Positions 11,552 to 20,652 of a DNA stretch of 64,000 nucleotides are shown here, one piece after another. The stretch is from the NCBI RefSeq assembly GCF_020509005.1, contig NC_063012.1:7130001-7194000 (forward strand), read 5' to 3'. The translations under genes were made by a program, and so were the position numbers. The first letter of the stretch is position 1. Each line of letters opens with the position of its first letter. The notes below the pieces were generated by a model. That model did no database searches and was not told the DNA's origin. It was given only the letters and a program-made list of their open reading frames with translations. This stretch comes from Fulvia fulva. Its lineage: Eukaryota > Ascomycota > Dothideomycetes > Mycosphaerellales > Mycosphaerellaceae.

Positions 11552-11953
11552 ATGAAGGGAGGAGCTGTGCTTAGCCCGGTACTAGCCACAGCACTCGGAG
11601 TCCTCGTCGGTACATGAAACAGACCTGTCACACAGAACGACTTGCGCTAATCAATCTGCACAGCATACAGCACCTTCCAGCCCGAACTTGACAAGCAGCG
11701 GCAGGAGAAACTGGGCACCTTTTCCAAAGAGCACCAGTCCAAGGAAGATAGAGACAAAATGTTGAGCAACGCAATTCGAAGTGACCTTGAAGAGGCAAGA
11801 CAGGAGGCGCTAGCATTGCAGCCTAAGGAAGGCTTCGCTTGGGGCATCAGGAAATGGTTCAATAGTAAGCCACAAGCTGGAACATCGACATCGACACCTC
11901 CGCCACAATCGTCACCCGCGCACGGAGTCGATCAAAAGCGAGATGATAAGTGA
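11552..11953 (+). CDS. Small hypothetical protein with N-terminal hydrophobic helix
   Basis: Two exons, 11552-11609 and 11664-11953, encode 115 residues. The 54-nt intron has donor GTACAT, branch-like GCTAATC and acceptor CACAG. The N-terminus MKGGAVLSPVLATALGVLVA is a plausible single transmembrane or mitochondrial anchor. The rest is charged and helical (YSTFQPELDKQRQEK, EEARQEALALQPKEGFAWGI) and ends in a low-complexity Ser/Thr/Pro tail. I do not recognise the family. The conserved feel of the middle and the clean splice signals argue that it is real. It lies head-to-head with the GatC-like gene, which may hint at a mitochondrial role; that is an inference. Confidence 0.6.
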
Positions 11954-12171
11954 GGGTATATTTGCTGGTTTGGACAAGCTCGGAACAAGTCCTGCCTCGC
12001 CACGCTACAGAAAGCTGGGGTGCTGGGCTCTGTTCGACCTTTTATTCGAACGTGCAGACACAAGGGCAACCACGGCTCTTGCAGGCCAGCCCACTGGTCT
12101 TGCTGTACTGAGGGAGCTGCTACCAACAGCAACGCCTTCAACGCCGTCCCAATGCTCGGCGTAGCGCTTGA

Positions 12172-13163
12172 TCATGCGAAGTCTTCCTCCTTGCCTTCAA
12201 TCGTCTCCTTGACTCGCAACAGCAATGTGGTCTTCCACTTGTCAAGCTTCGACATTTGGTCGAATTGGAACAGCTTGTCGGCGAACACCTCCTGGTCACC
12301 CTCTTCCACCGCCCCAGCTAGGTCAACGAGCAGCTGATGCTCTCGGGTCTGTGTAAAGGCAGGGTCCAGATCTCGGTATGAATCCAGAGCTCGATTCACT
12401 GCTACCATATCGCCACTCGCAAGATGGCAGATTCCAGCTTTCAGGAAATACTCTTTCACCGACCACTTCATGAGGTTGTTGTTGATGGCAGATTTCGATA
12501 TGCGCTCGTAGTTCGAGATCGCTTTGAGGTAGTCGCCTTCCAGCGCGGCGATGTCGGCGAGCTTGAGGTATAGCTTGTTGGCCAGTCTAGAGTTCAATGT
12601 CAGCATATAGTAGAACTATATCGGCCTCGCACGTAACCCACTGTTCTGCGTTATCTGTCTCATACCACCCTGCAGCAGTCTCGTATGCGTCCATGGCCCG
12701 CTTCTGATCGCCCAAAGTTACCTCGTACAGTTCTGCCAGGTTCTGTTTATGTGTCGCTGCTCTTCTGAAGTTGCCCTTCGATGTGTAATGGTTGATCGCC
12801 TTCTCCAGTACTCGAGCAGCATCTTCAGGCTCGTCCGTTCGGTATGCCTTGTAGGCCTCGGTCAGAGTATTCGCAGCATCATCCGGCTCGCTCAGCTTTC
12901 CAGATTGTATCTCAGCTGCTCGTTCGAAAGCCTGTCCTGCTTCCTTGCCAGACTTCTGCATGCGAAAGGCGTTCGCTGCCTGTGTGTATAGCTCGACTGC
13001 ATTCTCCAGCTTCTCGGTCTTACCGCCGAACAGTGAGAAGCCTCCACTCGCAGATGCGGCAGCCTTGTCCGCCTACAACATCGTGCGTTAGTGATTGTCC
13101 CAGCTATCTCGTGGCCTCGAAAGATCCCACCTTCTGCAAAAGTGCCCGCGGGTCTTGTGCCAT
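12172..13163 (-). CDS. sec17: Alpha-SNAP (Sec17), SNARE-disassembly adaptor
   Basis: Three exons, complement(13131-13163, 12642-13072, 12172-12586), encode 292 residues, the standard alpha-SNAP length. The first exon is only 11 codons (MAQDPRALLQK). Introns of 58 and 55 nt have donors GTGGGA and GTGGGT and TAG acceptors. The protein shows the TPR-like helical array (FSLFGGKTEKLENAVELYTQ, KEAGQAFERAAEIQ, ATHKQNLAELYE, YLKAISNYERI, KAGICHLASGD) and the C-terminal DKWKTTLLLRVKETIEG that engages the NSF ATPase. The penultimate Leu of some orthologues is replaced by the end EEDFA. Alpha-SNAP binds SNARE bundles and recruits Sec18/NSF to recycle them in all secretory steps. It is divergent from mus7. 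Confidence 0.95.
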
Positions 13164-13490
13164 GGTCGCCCAACTATGCGCGCAGCTAGAAAGCTTGGTA
13201 CGACTCTGCTATCTGCGCGATGTTGTTGCCTGCGAGTGTTTATGCACAGCTTGAAGGTTAGCAGTCAGTCCAAGCAGTCATGTGAGAACGCTCGGCAGAG
13301 GTGACGACTTGTGAACAAGGGTCTCCTCGGCTTTGCGGGGCAGGTCAAGCGGAAGTTACAGTAGCACTAATCTAGCACGCGTCGAGGCGCGTCGCCTGAA
13401 CTTCGACCACACTCCAACGACCTCAGCGGACAGTCATCTCTGCAGCTTCAACACACACCATAGCAACACCCGACATGCTCACAGTATCAA
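13164..13490. promoter_or_regulatory. Divergent promoter sec17 / mus7
   Basis: The 327 bp separate the start codons of sec17 (minus) and mus7 (plus) and must serve both genes. No TATA box stands out. Confidence 0.6.
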
Positions 13491-16400
13491 ATGAAGCGGT
13501 GGCAGGATCGAGGTGTGGTGGAAGATTCTGAAGACGACGAGATCAGTCTGGGTGCTGCTTCCCCAAGCCCAGAACCGCCACGAAAGCGAACAAAACATGA
13601 TCGGGACGATGCTTTGCCGGACCAACAGGACGATGGCTTACAGATATCACCAACCAAGCAGAATGACACCCCATACGAGACTGCAGACCACCCGTGGACT
13701 GGACCGAAGGTGGCGATTACCTACGGTCAAAAGACGAAAACAAAGCCTCAGAATCGTCCACGAACACCGGAGGCACCCCCACGGCGCGAGTATGCCAGTC
13801 CTCGTGTCTTGATCTCTGTAGAGAGCCCACATGCGGAGCGCCCTCCTGCGACTCAAAGATTTCTTTTCGCCGAGCCACAGTCTCCACCAGATAGCGACTC
13901 GGATGGTTTGCCGGACTTAGGACCGGTCTTGCGACGCCCTGAAACCCCGACACAACATGCATTGAGCGCTGCTTCGTCACCTCTCAGCGAACGCGATGTG
14001 TCGCCTCCTGCTGTCTTCCTACCGTCAACAGAGCCATCTCGTCTGGAATGGACGGAGTCGGAAAGCACAAGGATCGATAATGCTGCAACTGGACTTCTTG
14101 AGCTGGGACACATCGAAGGTCAAGTCCCTACCTCTACTGCAGCAGCAAAGCGTAATCTTCGTGCCCGGAAGCCGAACCAGCTCAACCCGTACCAGTATGA
14201 CAGAGCTCTGTATGTGCAGCAGTGCAAAGCCAGAGGCGTGCAGCCGATCCGCTTGGTCGAGCAAGAACTCCAGGAAGAGGAGAGTCAAAGTCAATCCCAC
14301 AATAGCACATCTCAGAGTCAAAGCACTTTTCATGCTGCCTCTTCACCTGTCGATACACGAGGCATCGATGCTCTTGGGCCCTCGGACGTACCATCTGACT
14401 CTGTCGACAGAGAGACTCCCTCCGGCCATCGACTTCCTAAGCGCCGAAGATTGGAGGATCGAGGTAGTGGAGCTGGTTTAGCTGCTTCGACAGAAGCACA
14501 GCGAGGGCAGCGCGAGGAGTTCTCTGTACCTCCGTCTCCCCCGCGTACTGGCAGCGACCTGAGCACAAGCGAAGAAGCACCCTCGGGTTTCAGATTTCCT
14601 CCACGAATGACACCTATACCGCTCCCAACGCCTCAGATTTCTTCTGACATGACGCGGGTGGAAGCAGATGACGACTCAACGCCTGGATCATCTCCGAGAA
14701 GGCCAAGAACCTCTACCCTCAATCGCTCTCGCATGAAGGCGCCAGTGGTAACGGTCTCTTCTGAGTCAGAGCCCGAGTCTGACCTCGAAGCCAAGCGGAT
14801 ACGCCGGGAGCAGAAGCGCATTAGAGGCGTATTGCCAGCTTCGTGGCTCAAGATTGACTTCAGAGCACAAAAGCCGCGCGAGGTCCCAGCGGCGAGTACA
14901 AGGCAAAGGTCACCGAGCACCTCTCCCGAGCGGCATCAGCCTCAAAAAGGCGTTGCCCACAGAATCTCAAGGCGAAGTGTCCCCGTCGACGGCTGCGCGT
15001 TCCCGATCGCATCAGGCGAAGAAAATGACTCGGGCACTTCTGTGCGGTCGTTGGCTCGTTTGAAGCAGAGGAAGCTTGATGCTAACTCGACACGACTCAA
15101 GCTCGGACAACAGAGCACGTTCGACGACGACGTTATGGAGAACGACTTTGTCGACCCTATGCTAGCAGGTCCTGCGCGCTCACGAGGTGCTAAACAGAGT
15201 CGCGGCCATCAGCCACGAATCACACAGGCGTTTCCTGAAGGATTGAGGACAGACTTCTCAGAGGAGCGCTCATCTCGCAAGCAAGCACCAATAAGTCGAC
15301 GGCACGGTATACCGAAGAGTACAACACGACGACGTGCGTGTGCCTCGCCGCCAGCTCCCGTTCGACTCAGCATTACAGATGCTTTCGACGATCCCGAGCC
15401 AGGGGAAGCACAATTGCCCTCATTCGTTAGGCTTGCACTTCGGCAGACCCGTCATCGTCACGATCGAGGACGTCATTCTCCCACGCACAAGGTCGTTCGC
15501 CTTGCCACGGCTGACGAGACTGAAGATGCATCGGCTACCCTTCGTGCTTGGCGCGAAAGCGCCATTGTCCAGCGTGTCGGCCGACAACGAACACGTTCCG
15601 CAGGCAACGGCTACATGCCCTTTCAAGGCCAAGCTGCTCGGGTAGCGCTGGCAGAGATCTCCGGGAACCAGCGCACTTTGGCGACTTACGACTCTCTAGA
15701 CCAGGGCATCCGTCAGCTTCGACCCAGGGAACTTGCAGGGCGGGAGGAAGTCATCGAAGAGCTGACTTCGCCGCAGGCATTACGCACAGTAGATGGGGTG
15801 GAAACGGCTACAAAGGCTACGTCCAAGAGACGACTGCGCTCAGGCATGCGTCCTTTACGCCTGCGTGACGCTCAGCTTGAGTCCCTAGAGAGATGTTTCG
15901 ATCAGAATCATCGCTCTGCTGTCTTCGAACGTCGTATGCAATGCATGACCGAACAAGTTGCGCGACGAGCAAGACAGCAGGGAGAAGCCAACTTCCATCT
16001 GGAACGGTATCTCCACACAGGTAACGCCTTGGATGTGATCGCCGGTGAGCGTATGAAGGCAGCACACAATCCAGCTGAAGATGTTTCCAGGACGCAGGAG
16101 GTTCACCAGGCTACATCCATCCCTTACAGACCGAGGAAGAGGCAAGCGCGTAGACTCAACGTAGAGGCGCGCGAGTACAGACAGCCAAGTGAGCCTTTGC
16201 CCGACATTGCCATCACATTGGAGGACGAGGATGAGCCGTACGAAGCGCCAAGGCCTGTTCTTCAGGACCTGGGTCCATTTGGTACTCGCTACTCGAACAG
16301 CTTCGACATCAGACCATTGCAATCTGGGACGTTCTTCGATCAGAACACTTTTGTTGGTTCTGGTGAGCTCTCTGATGCTCTGGCCCTAACCCAGCACGAC

Positions 16401-19400
16401 CTTAACCAGCAAAGAGGATGCATGCGGGTTCACCTTGGGGCTGAGATACTGAGCTGGGGCGTGTGGCAAGACGAGGTCGCAGTGCATTTTGTACGCATCG
16501 CCACGTCAATTGGCAACACCCTAGGGGGCCATGGGAGTGTTCTCGAACAACAAGCCAGCAGACTCTCCAGTCACGAAATCACAGAGGTGGCATCGTACCT
16601 CTTGCGATCCGTTATTCGCTATTTGGCGCAATGTGTCTATTTCTCAGATCCGATCGACCGACTTACATGCGTAGAGAGTATAAGTCAGCTTGTCACAACC
16701 TTGTCCGAGACGTTTGTGGAGCATCAATCTACCGCGGATGCGGCAATGGCAGTCACACGCATTATGCAGTACTCGACAATACTCGCCAAGCAAGCATTGC
16801 ACCTCTGCGACCACAGCGTAATACCAGCAGCCATGGAGACCGGAGTCAAGAAACTCTTGCTAAGCATTGCACAACGCCTGGCTAGTCATGCAGTCAGGAA
16901 CCACGTAGGAGAGCTACGTAGTGCTTATGAGGACAGCCACATGTCAGATCATCATGAGACCGGCTTCAAGGACGTTGTGCCTACACTGAGCAGTATGGTC
17001 ATCCTCCGAAACGTTCTTCAAGACACGTCTGGATTGACGGTGGATTTCTGGGCTGTTGCCAGAGCTTTCTTCAATCCAGAGAACGCAGCCACATGCTCGG
17101 TCAAGCACCTCGAGAAAGCTTGGTATGACCTGTTCACAATTCTCCCAGCGCTGACCTTCGACTCTCATGGTATCTCTCGCGATAACGCCCTTTCCGCGGA
17201 CACGACCGCGGCATGGACTCTACCGCAACTGCTGCTCAAACGGGTATTTGACCTGTATGAAGCCTCTAGCGCCGTGAGATGCGCCAGTGTCAATGACTAT
17301 GTACGGGTCCTGCTCTCAAGATGTCACTCTCTGGTTGTTACCTGGGGATATTGGCAATCCGACCTTGCGCTCAGCACGATTTACGACTTTTTCGCTCAAC
17401 GAAACCTGCATTTACTGAACAGTGAGGAAGATCGAGGCTCTCCTTCCTTCCTCGAGGACTTCGGCTCGGAAGCTTTCCTGCAGATCCAGCCAGATGATCG
17501 ATCATTTCACATCTTCCTGAAGATACTCGCGGCCAGTCTGAAGGGAATGCAATCGCACAGCATTCCCCTTCGAAAGATACAAAGCATTGTCTTTCGGTTG
17601 ACTCCAAACCACGCTCGCACTTACCGGAAGGACGCAACTTTGGTAAAGGCCGACCTGGAAGCTCTTCGCAATCACTACGATCTTCTTTGCACTTTGTATT
17701 GCGCCGCACCTGTCGGAAGTAGGCCAAGCGTCTACTTGCTACAGAACTTGGTCGATCATAGCAGTTCCCATCGAGAAGCCTGCCGAGCTAGTGTGCGGGC
17801 CTGGGCTCATGTCGCTGCCTTTCAGGCCGCCAGTGATCAGTCTATTGACAGCCTCACCAGCCTGATTGACTGGTACTCAGATATGGTCAACACTACGATC
17901 ACACAATACCGGCTGGCCAAATCGGAAGCCGAGCGTGACTTTGAGGTGGCCCAATCAGAGGCACTGGAAGCTGGTTCTGATATGCCTTTTGCTATATTGG
18001 AAAGCACCATAGCCAACAATCAAGTTCAGATTGCGGCAACCCTTTTAGATGCCCTAGCAGGGCTCAAGCGTACTCTGCAATCGACTAGTAGTGTCAAGAC
18101 GGCCAAGGCTCTCGTGGAAGGCACAGGTTTCATGTCTACACTCGAGCTATTCGACCCTGCACAACGGCGGTTGCTCAGTACTATGCTAGAGGCTTTAGCT
18201 ATTGTCAACGCAGCTTTGGATGCTGAGAGTCGACCGACGAACAGCGTCAGCCAGTCGGAGGGCAGTGAAGACAGCCAGGAATTCGGAGATTTCGATGCTT
18301 TACAAGCCTTCGTCGAGGATGACACCGGACTCGAAGACGACCAAGTAACGCTCGCTGGGACTTTCTTGGCTCCTATTGGGCACTTCCTGTCCAATGTCTT
18401 CGGGGCAGACGCGGCAGCGGACGACACGCTGCTAATGACGACCGTAGACACCTGGTCTCGTATCGCTGGATGTACCAGCGTTGCTCATCGCAGGAGCTGG
18501 CACAGCTATGTTGACGAGTACAGCTCGACCAGCTGGAACCAGATGCGTGATACCAGCCACAAGCGCAAATACACGACATACTTCCTATCGCGTCTCGTAG
18601 AGCAGTCGAAAGGATCTGATGATATCAAACAAGCTGTGCTAACCACTTGGCTGTTGTCTTTGGTCGAAAGGGAAGCCACCTTGAAATTCCAGCACTTGCT
18701 GACTGCAACGATACTCGAACACTGGTCAAATGAGCCACTACTCAGGAACTTACCTTTCGCATCGGAACGCGACGGTAGCAAGTATCACATCACTCTGACC
18801 CAACTGCGCGAGAGGAGAGTTGCATTGGTGTCCTCAATCCTGTGCAACATGCGGGAGCACTACAACTACAGCATTCGCTTTAGCCGGAGCAGATCGCCCG
18901 AGTTGCGCAGCACATATGGTATTATGCTTCGACAAATGATGAGCGTGATGAAGAACTACTATCAAGAGCTGCAGAGCACGGTTAACGTAGAGGTCGCTGA
19001 CGCGGGCGCAACAGGCGCTTACGTCAACTTCGTACAGCAGATCGTCGCTTCGCTGCAGCAGTTTACCTTGGACATTTCTCCGGTGGATCGTTTCTTCCTG
19101 GACTCCTCGGCGTTCCCACTGCCAGCTGGGGATCCCACGTACGTGGTGGGCAGGCTGCGTAGCTATGCCCCCAAACTGCAGGAAAGTCACGGCAGGGCGC
19201 AGCTTGCTGTCTTTGTCCAGTCTGTCATGGAGAGGGCTCTCGTCGATGGCCAGCAAGACTATCTCATCGACCAGATGTCTACGGCAATGGTTGGAGTTGA
19301 CATGCTGAGCTGTCAGTTACCCACGCTGTGGCAGGTGATGTCGCACAGTCTGCTGACAGTATACATTTCACGGAGCTTCGAGACCCAAAGTTCCTGGATC

Positions 19401-20063
19401 GCTGTCGTGCTGCTACTCCAGGCTTGCATAAGAGCTGCGCCCAAGATCTTCTACAACATCGACATAGGTGACGGCGCTATGGTTCAGGCGGCCATCACAT
19501 CGCTGGGTTCTGTTCTGCATAGCATAAGCCAGCAGGTCGCAACAGTGCTAAGTCAGTCAACCCTCCTGGACTCAGCACATGCGCTGAAAGTGCTCGGAGC
19601 TATGCTTATGGTTGGCCAAGCAAGCACCACTTTCATCGCTTTTTTGGAGCAGTCTACCGCAGCCGGCAAGGAGCTAGCAGCCCATTTGAAAGTGCTTCGC
19701 AGCCAAGCACGAGCGTTGCGGACGCAACTTACATCCCCCGAGCGTGATCATCTGATGGACCTCCCTGCTGTAGCACCTTCACCGGACTGCATATGGCAAG
19801 ACACCAAGAACTTCACAGAGAAGCAGCTGAAAGAGACGGTAGAAACAAACTGGTACAGCGACGGTAGCGCGTACTTCGTGCGAAGAGGCAACACCTCTAA
19901 AAGGCTGGCGGTGCAACTGGACAGTGCTGAAGTCGGAAGGAACGTTCTGCTGCAGATCATCAGGGAGTTCTCCAACACCTATGATGCAACTTCCGACCAC
20001 CGTTGCAGGCAGCGGCAAGCAAGACGACAATGTGATGATATTTTGAGCAAACTTCATGTATGA
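13491..20063 (+). CDS. mus7: Mus7/MMS22 family replication-fork repair protein
   Basis: A single uninterrupted exon of 2190 residues. The N-terminal 800 residues are disordered, acidic/basic and Ser/Pro-rich (SEDDE, many SP/TP sites). They include the diagnostic Mus7/MMS22 block RARKPNQLNPYQYDRALY followed by RGVQPIRLV at about residues 224-260. The C-terminal 1300 residues are an all-helical repeat-like array. In S. pombe Mus7 and S. cerevisiae Mms22 act with the Rtt101/Rtt107 ubiquitin-ligase module to rescue stalled forks and tolerate alkylation damage. The length fits filamentous fungi, where these proteins reach about 2000 residues. The start MKRWQDRGVVEDSEDDE is the first ATG and is followed by an acidic start typical of the family. 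The absence of introns in 6.6 kb is notable. It is convergent with top3. Confidence 0.9.
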   Translation: MKRWQDRGVVEDSEDDEISLGAASPSPEPPRKRTKHDRDDALPDQQDDGLQISPTKQNDTPYETADHPWTGPKVAITYGQKTKTKPQNRPRTPEAPPRREYASPRVLISVESPHAERPPATQRFLFAEPQSPPDSDSDGLPDLGPVLRRPETPTQHALSAASSPLSERDVSPPAVFLPSTEPSRLEWTESESTRIDNAATGLLELGHIEGQVPTSTAAAKRNLRARKPNQLNPYQYDRALYVQQCKARGVQPIRLVEQELQEEESQSQSHNSTSQSQSTFHAASSPVDTRGIDALGPSDVPSDSVDRETPSGHRLPKRRRLEDRGSGAGLAASTEAQRGQREEFSVPPSPPRTGSDLSTSEEAPSGFRFPPRMTPIPLPTPQISSDMTRVEADDDSTPGSSPRRPRTSTLNRSRMKAPVVTVSSESEPESDLEAKRIRREQKRIRGVLPASWLKIDFRAQKPREVPAASTRQRSPSTSPERHQPQKGVAHRISRRSVPVDGCAFPIASGEENDSGTSVRSLARLKQRKLDANSTRLKLGQQSTFDDDVMENDFVDPMLAGPARSRGAKQSRGHQPRITQAFPEGLRTDFSEERSSRKQAPISRRHGIPKSTTRRRACASPPAPVRLSITDAFDDPEPGEAQLPSFVRLALRQTRHRHDRGRHSPTHKVVRLATADETEDASATLRAWRESAIVQRVGRQRTRSAGNGYMPFQGQAARVALAEISGNQRTLATYDSLDQGIRQLRPRELAGREEVIEELTSPQALRTVDGVETATKATSKRRLRSGMRPLRLRDAQLESLERCFDQNHRSAVFERRMQCMTEQVARRARQQGEANFHLERYLHTGNALDVIAGERMKAAHNPAEDVSRTQEVHQATSIPYRPRKRQARRLNVEAREYRQPSEPLPDIAITLEDEDEPYEAPRPVLQDLGPFGTRYSNSFDIRPLQSGTFFDQNTFVGSGELSDALALTQHDLNQQRGCMRVHLGAEILSWGVWQDEVAVHFVRIATSIGNTLGGHGSVLEQQASRLSSHEITEVASYLLRSVIRYLAQCVYFSDPIDRLTCVESISQLVTTLSETFVEHQSTADAAMAVTRIMQYSTILAKQALHLCDHSVIPAAMETGVKKLLLSIAQRLASHAVRNHVGELRSAYEDSHMSDHHETGFKDVVPTLSSMVILRNVLQDTSGLTVDFWAVARAFFNPENAATCSVKHLEKAWYDLFTILPALTFDSHGISRDNALSADTTAAWTLPQLLLKRVFDLYEASSAVRCASVNDYVRVLLSRCHSLVVTWGYWQSDLALSTIYDFFAQRNLHLLNSEEDRGSPSFLEDFGSEAFLQIQPDDRSFHIFLKILAASLKGMQSHSIPLRKIQSIVFRLTPNHARTYRKDATLVKADLEALRNHYDLLCTLYCAAPVGSRPSVYLLQNLVDHSSSHREACRASVRAWAHVAAFQAASDQSIDSLTSLIDWYSDMVNTTITQYRLAKSEAERDFEVAQSEALEAGSDMPFAILESTIANNQVQIAATLLDALAGLKRTLQSTSSVKTAKALVEGTGFMSTLELFDPAQRRLLSTMLEALAIVNAALDAESRPTNSVSQSEGSEDSQEFGDFDALQAFVEDDTGLEDDQVTLAGTFLAPIGHFLSNVFGADAAADDTLLMTTVDTWSRIAGCTSVAHRRSWHSYVDEYSSTSWNQMRDTSHKRKYTTYFLSRLVEQSKGSDDIKQAVLTTWLLSLVEREATLKFQHLLTATILEHWSNEPLLRNLPFASERDGSKYHITLTQLRERRVALVSSILCNMREHYNYSIRFSRSRSPELRSTYGIMLRQMMSVMKNYYQELQSTVNVEVADAGATGAYVNFVQQIVASLQQFTLDISPVDRFFLDSSAFPLPAGDPTYVVGRLRSYAPKLQESHGRAQLAVFVQSVMERALVDGQQDYLIDQMSTAMVGVDMLSCQLPTLWQVMSHSLLTVYISRSFETQSSWIAVVLLLQACIRAAPKIFYNIDIGDGAMVQAAITSLGSVLHSISQQVATVLSQSTLLDSAHALKVLGAMLMVGQASTTFIAFLEQSTAAGKELAAHLKVLRSQARALRTQLTSPERDHLMDLPAVAPSPDCIWQDTKNFTEKQLKETVETNWYSDGSAYFVRRGNTSKRLAVQLDSAEVGRNVLLQIIREFSNTYDATSDHRCRQRQARRQCDDILSKLHV

Positions 20064-20652
20064 TGAGATGACTATCGAAAGCATGGCAGTGATGGTAAGG
20101 AGAAGTTGGATTGTGTGAGAGCGTTCAGAGCGAGCATTGCTATCTCGATTGCTTCGTAGCTTACATACACATTGCAAGTATTCACCAACTTCACAGTTTT
20201 GATCTCGGTTCGTACGGGTCGTCAAGCAACGCGACGATCCCTCCAACTCTATTGTTGGTCCTTCTGCTTATCCATTGCTCTGCCAGAGCATAGCGTATTT
20301 CGCCAGTGCCAATCACGGTTTTGCAACAGTCCTTGCTTGCGGAGGTCCTCGATGCCTCACATCTCGGTAGTACAAACATAAAGGCGATGTCAGGCGACTA
20401 AGGTGGTGCATGCATGTGGTCGGACTTTTGCAGGGCGACGCACTTCTTGACGGGTCGTGCAGTACATCGCTCGATCTTCTCAAGCCCGTCTTTACTTGGT
20501 TGATGTCCGCCGACAAATTCGGATAGCTGGATATGATCTCTGTGACTGGCACGGCGTCTACAGTGACAGCTCCGCCACGACCCGTATAGTGATTGAGCAA
20601 GACGAATGAGACTGGGCTCACCGATGTGGATATTCGATACTCTACGACGGGC
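20064..20652. other. Convergent 3' region between mus7 and top3
   Basis: This 589-bp gap should carry both 3' UTRs. It has no supported gene. Confidence 0.5.
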
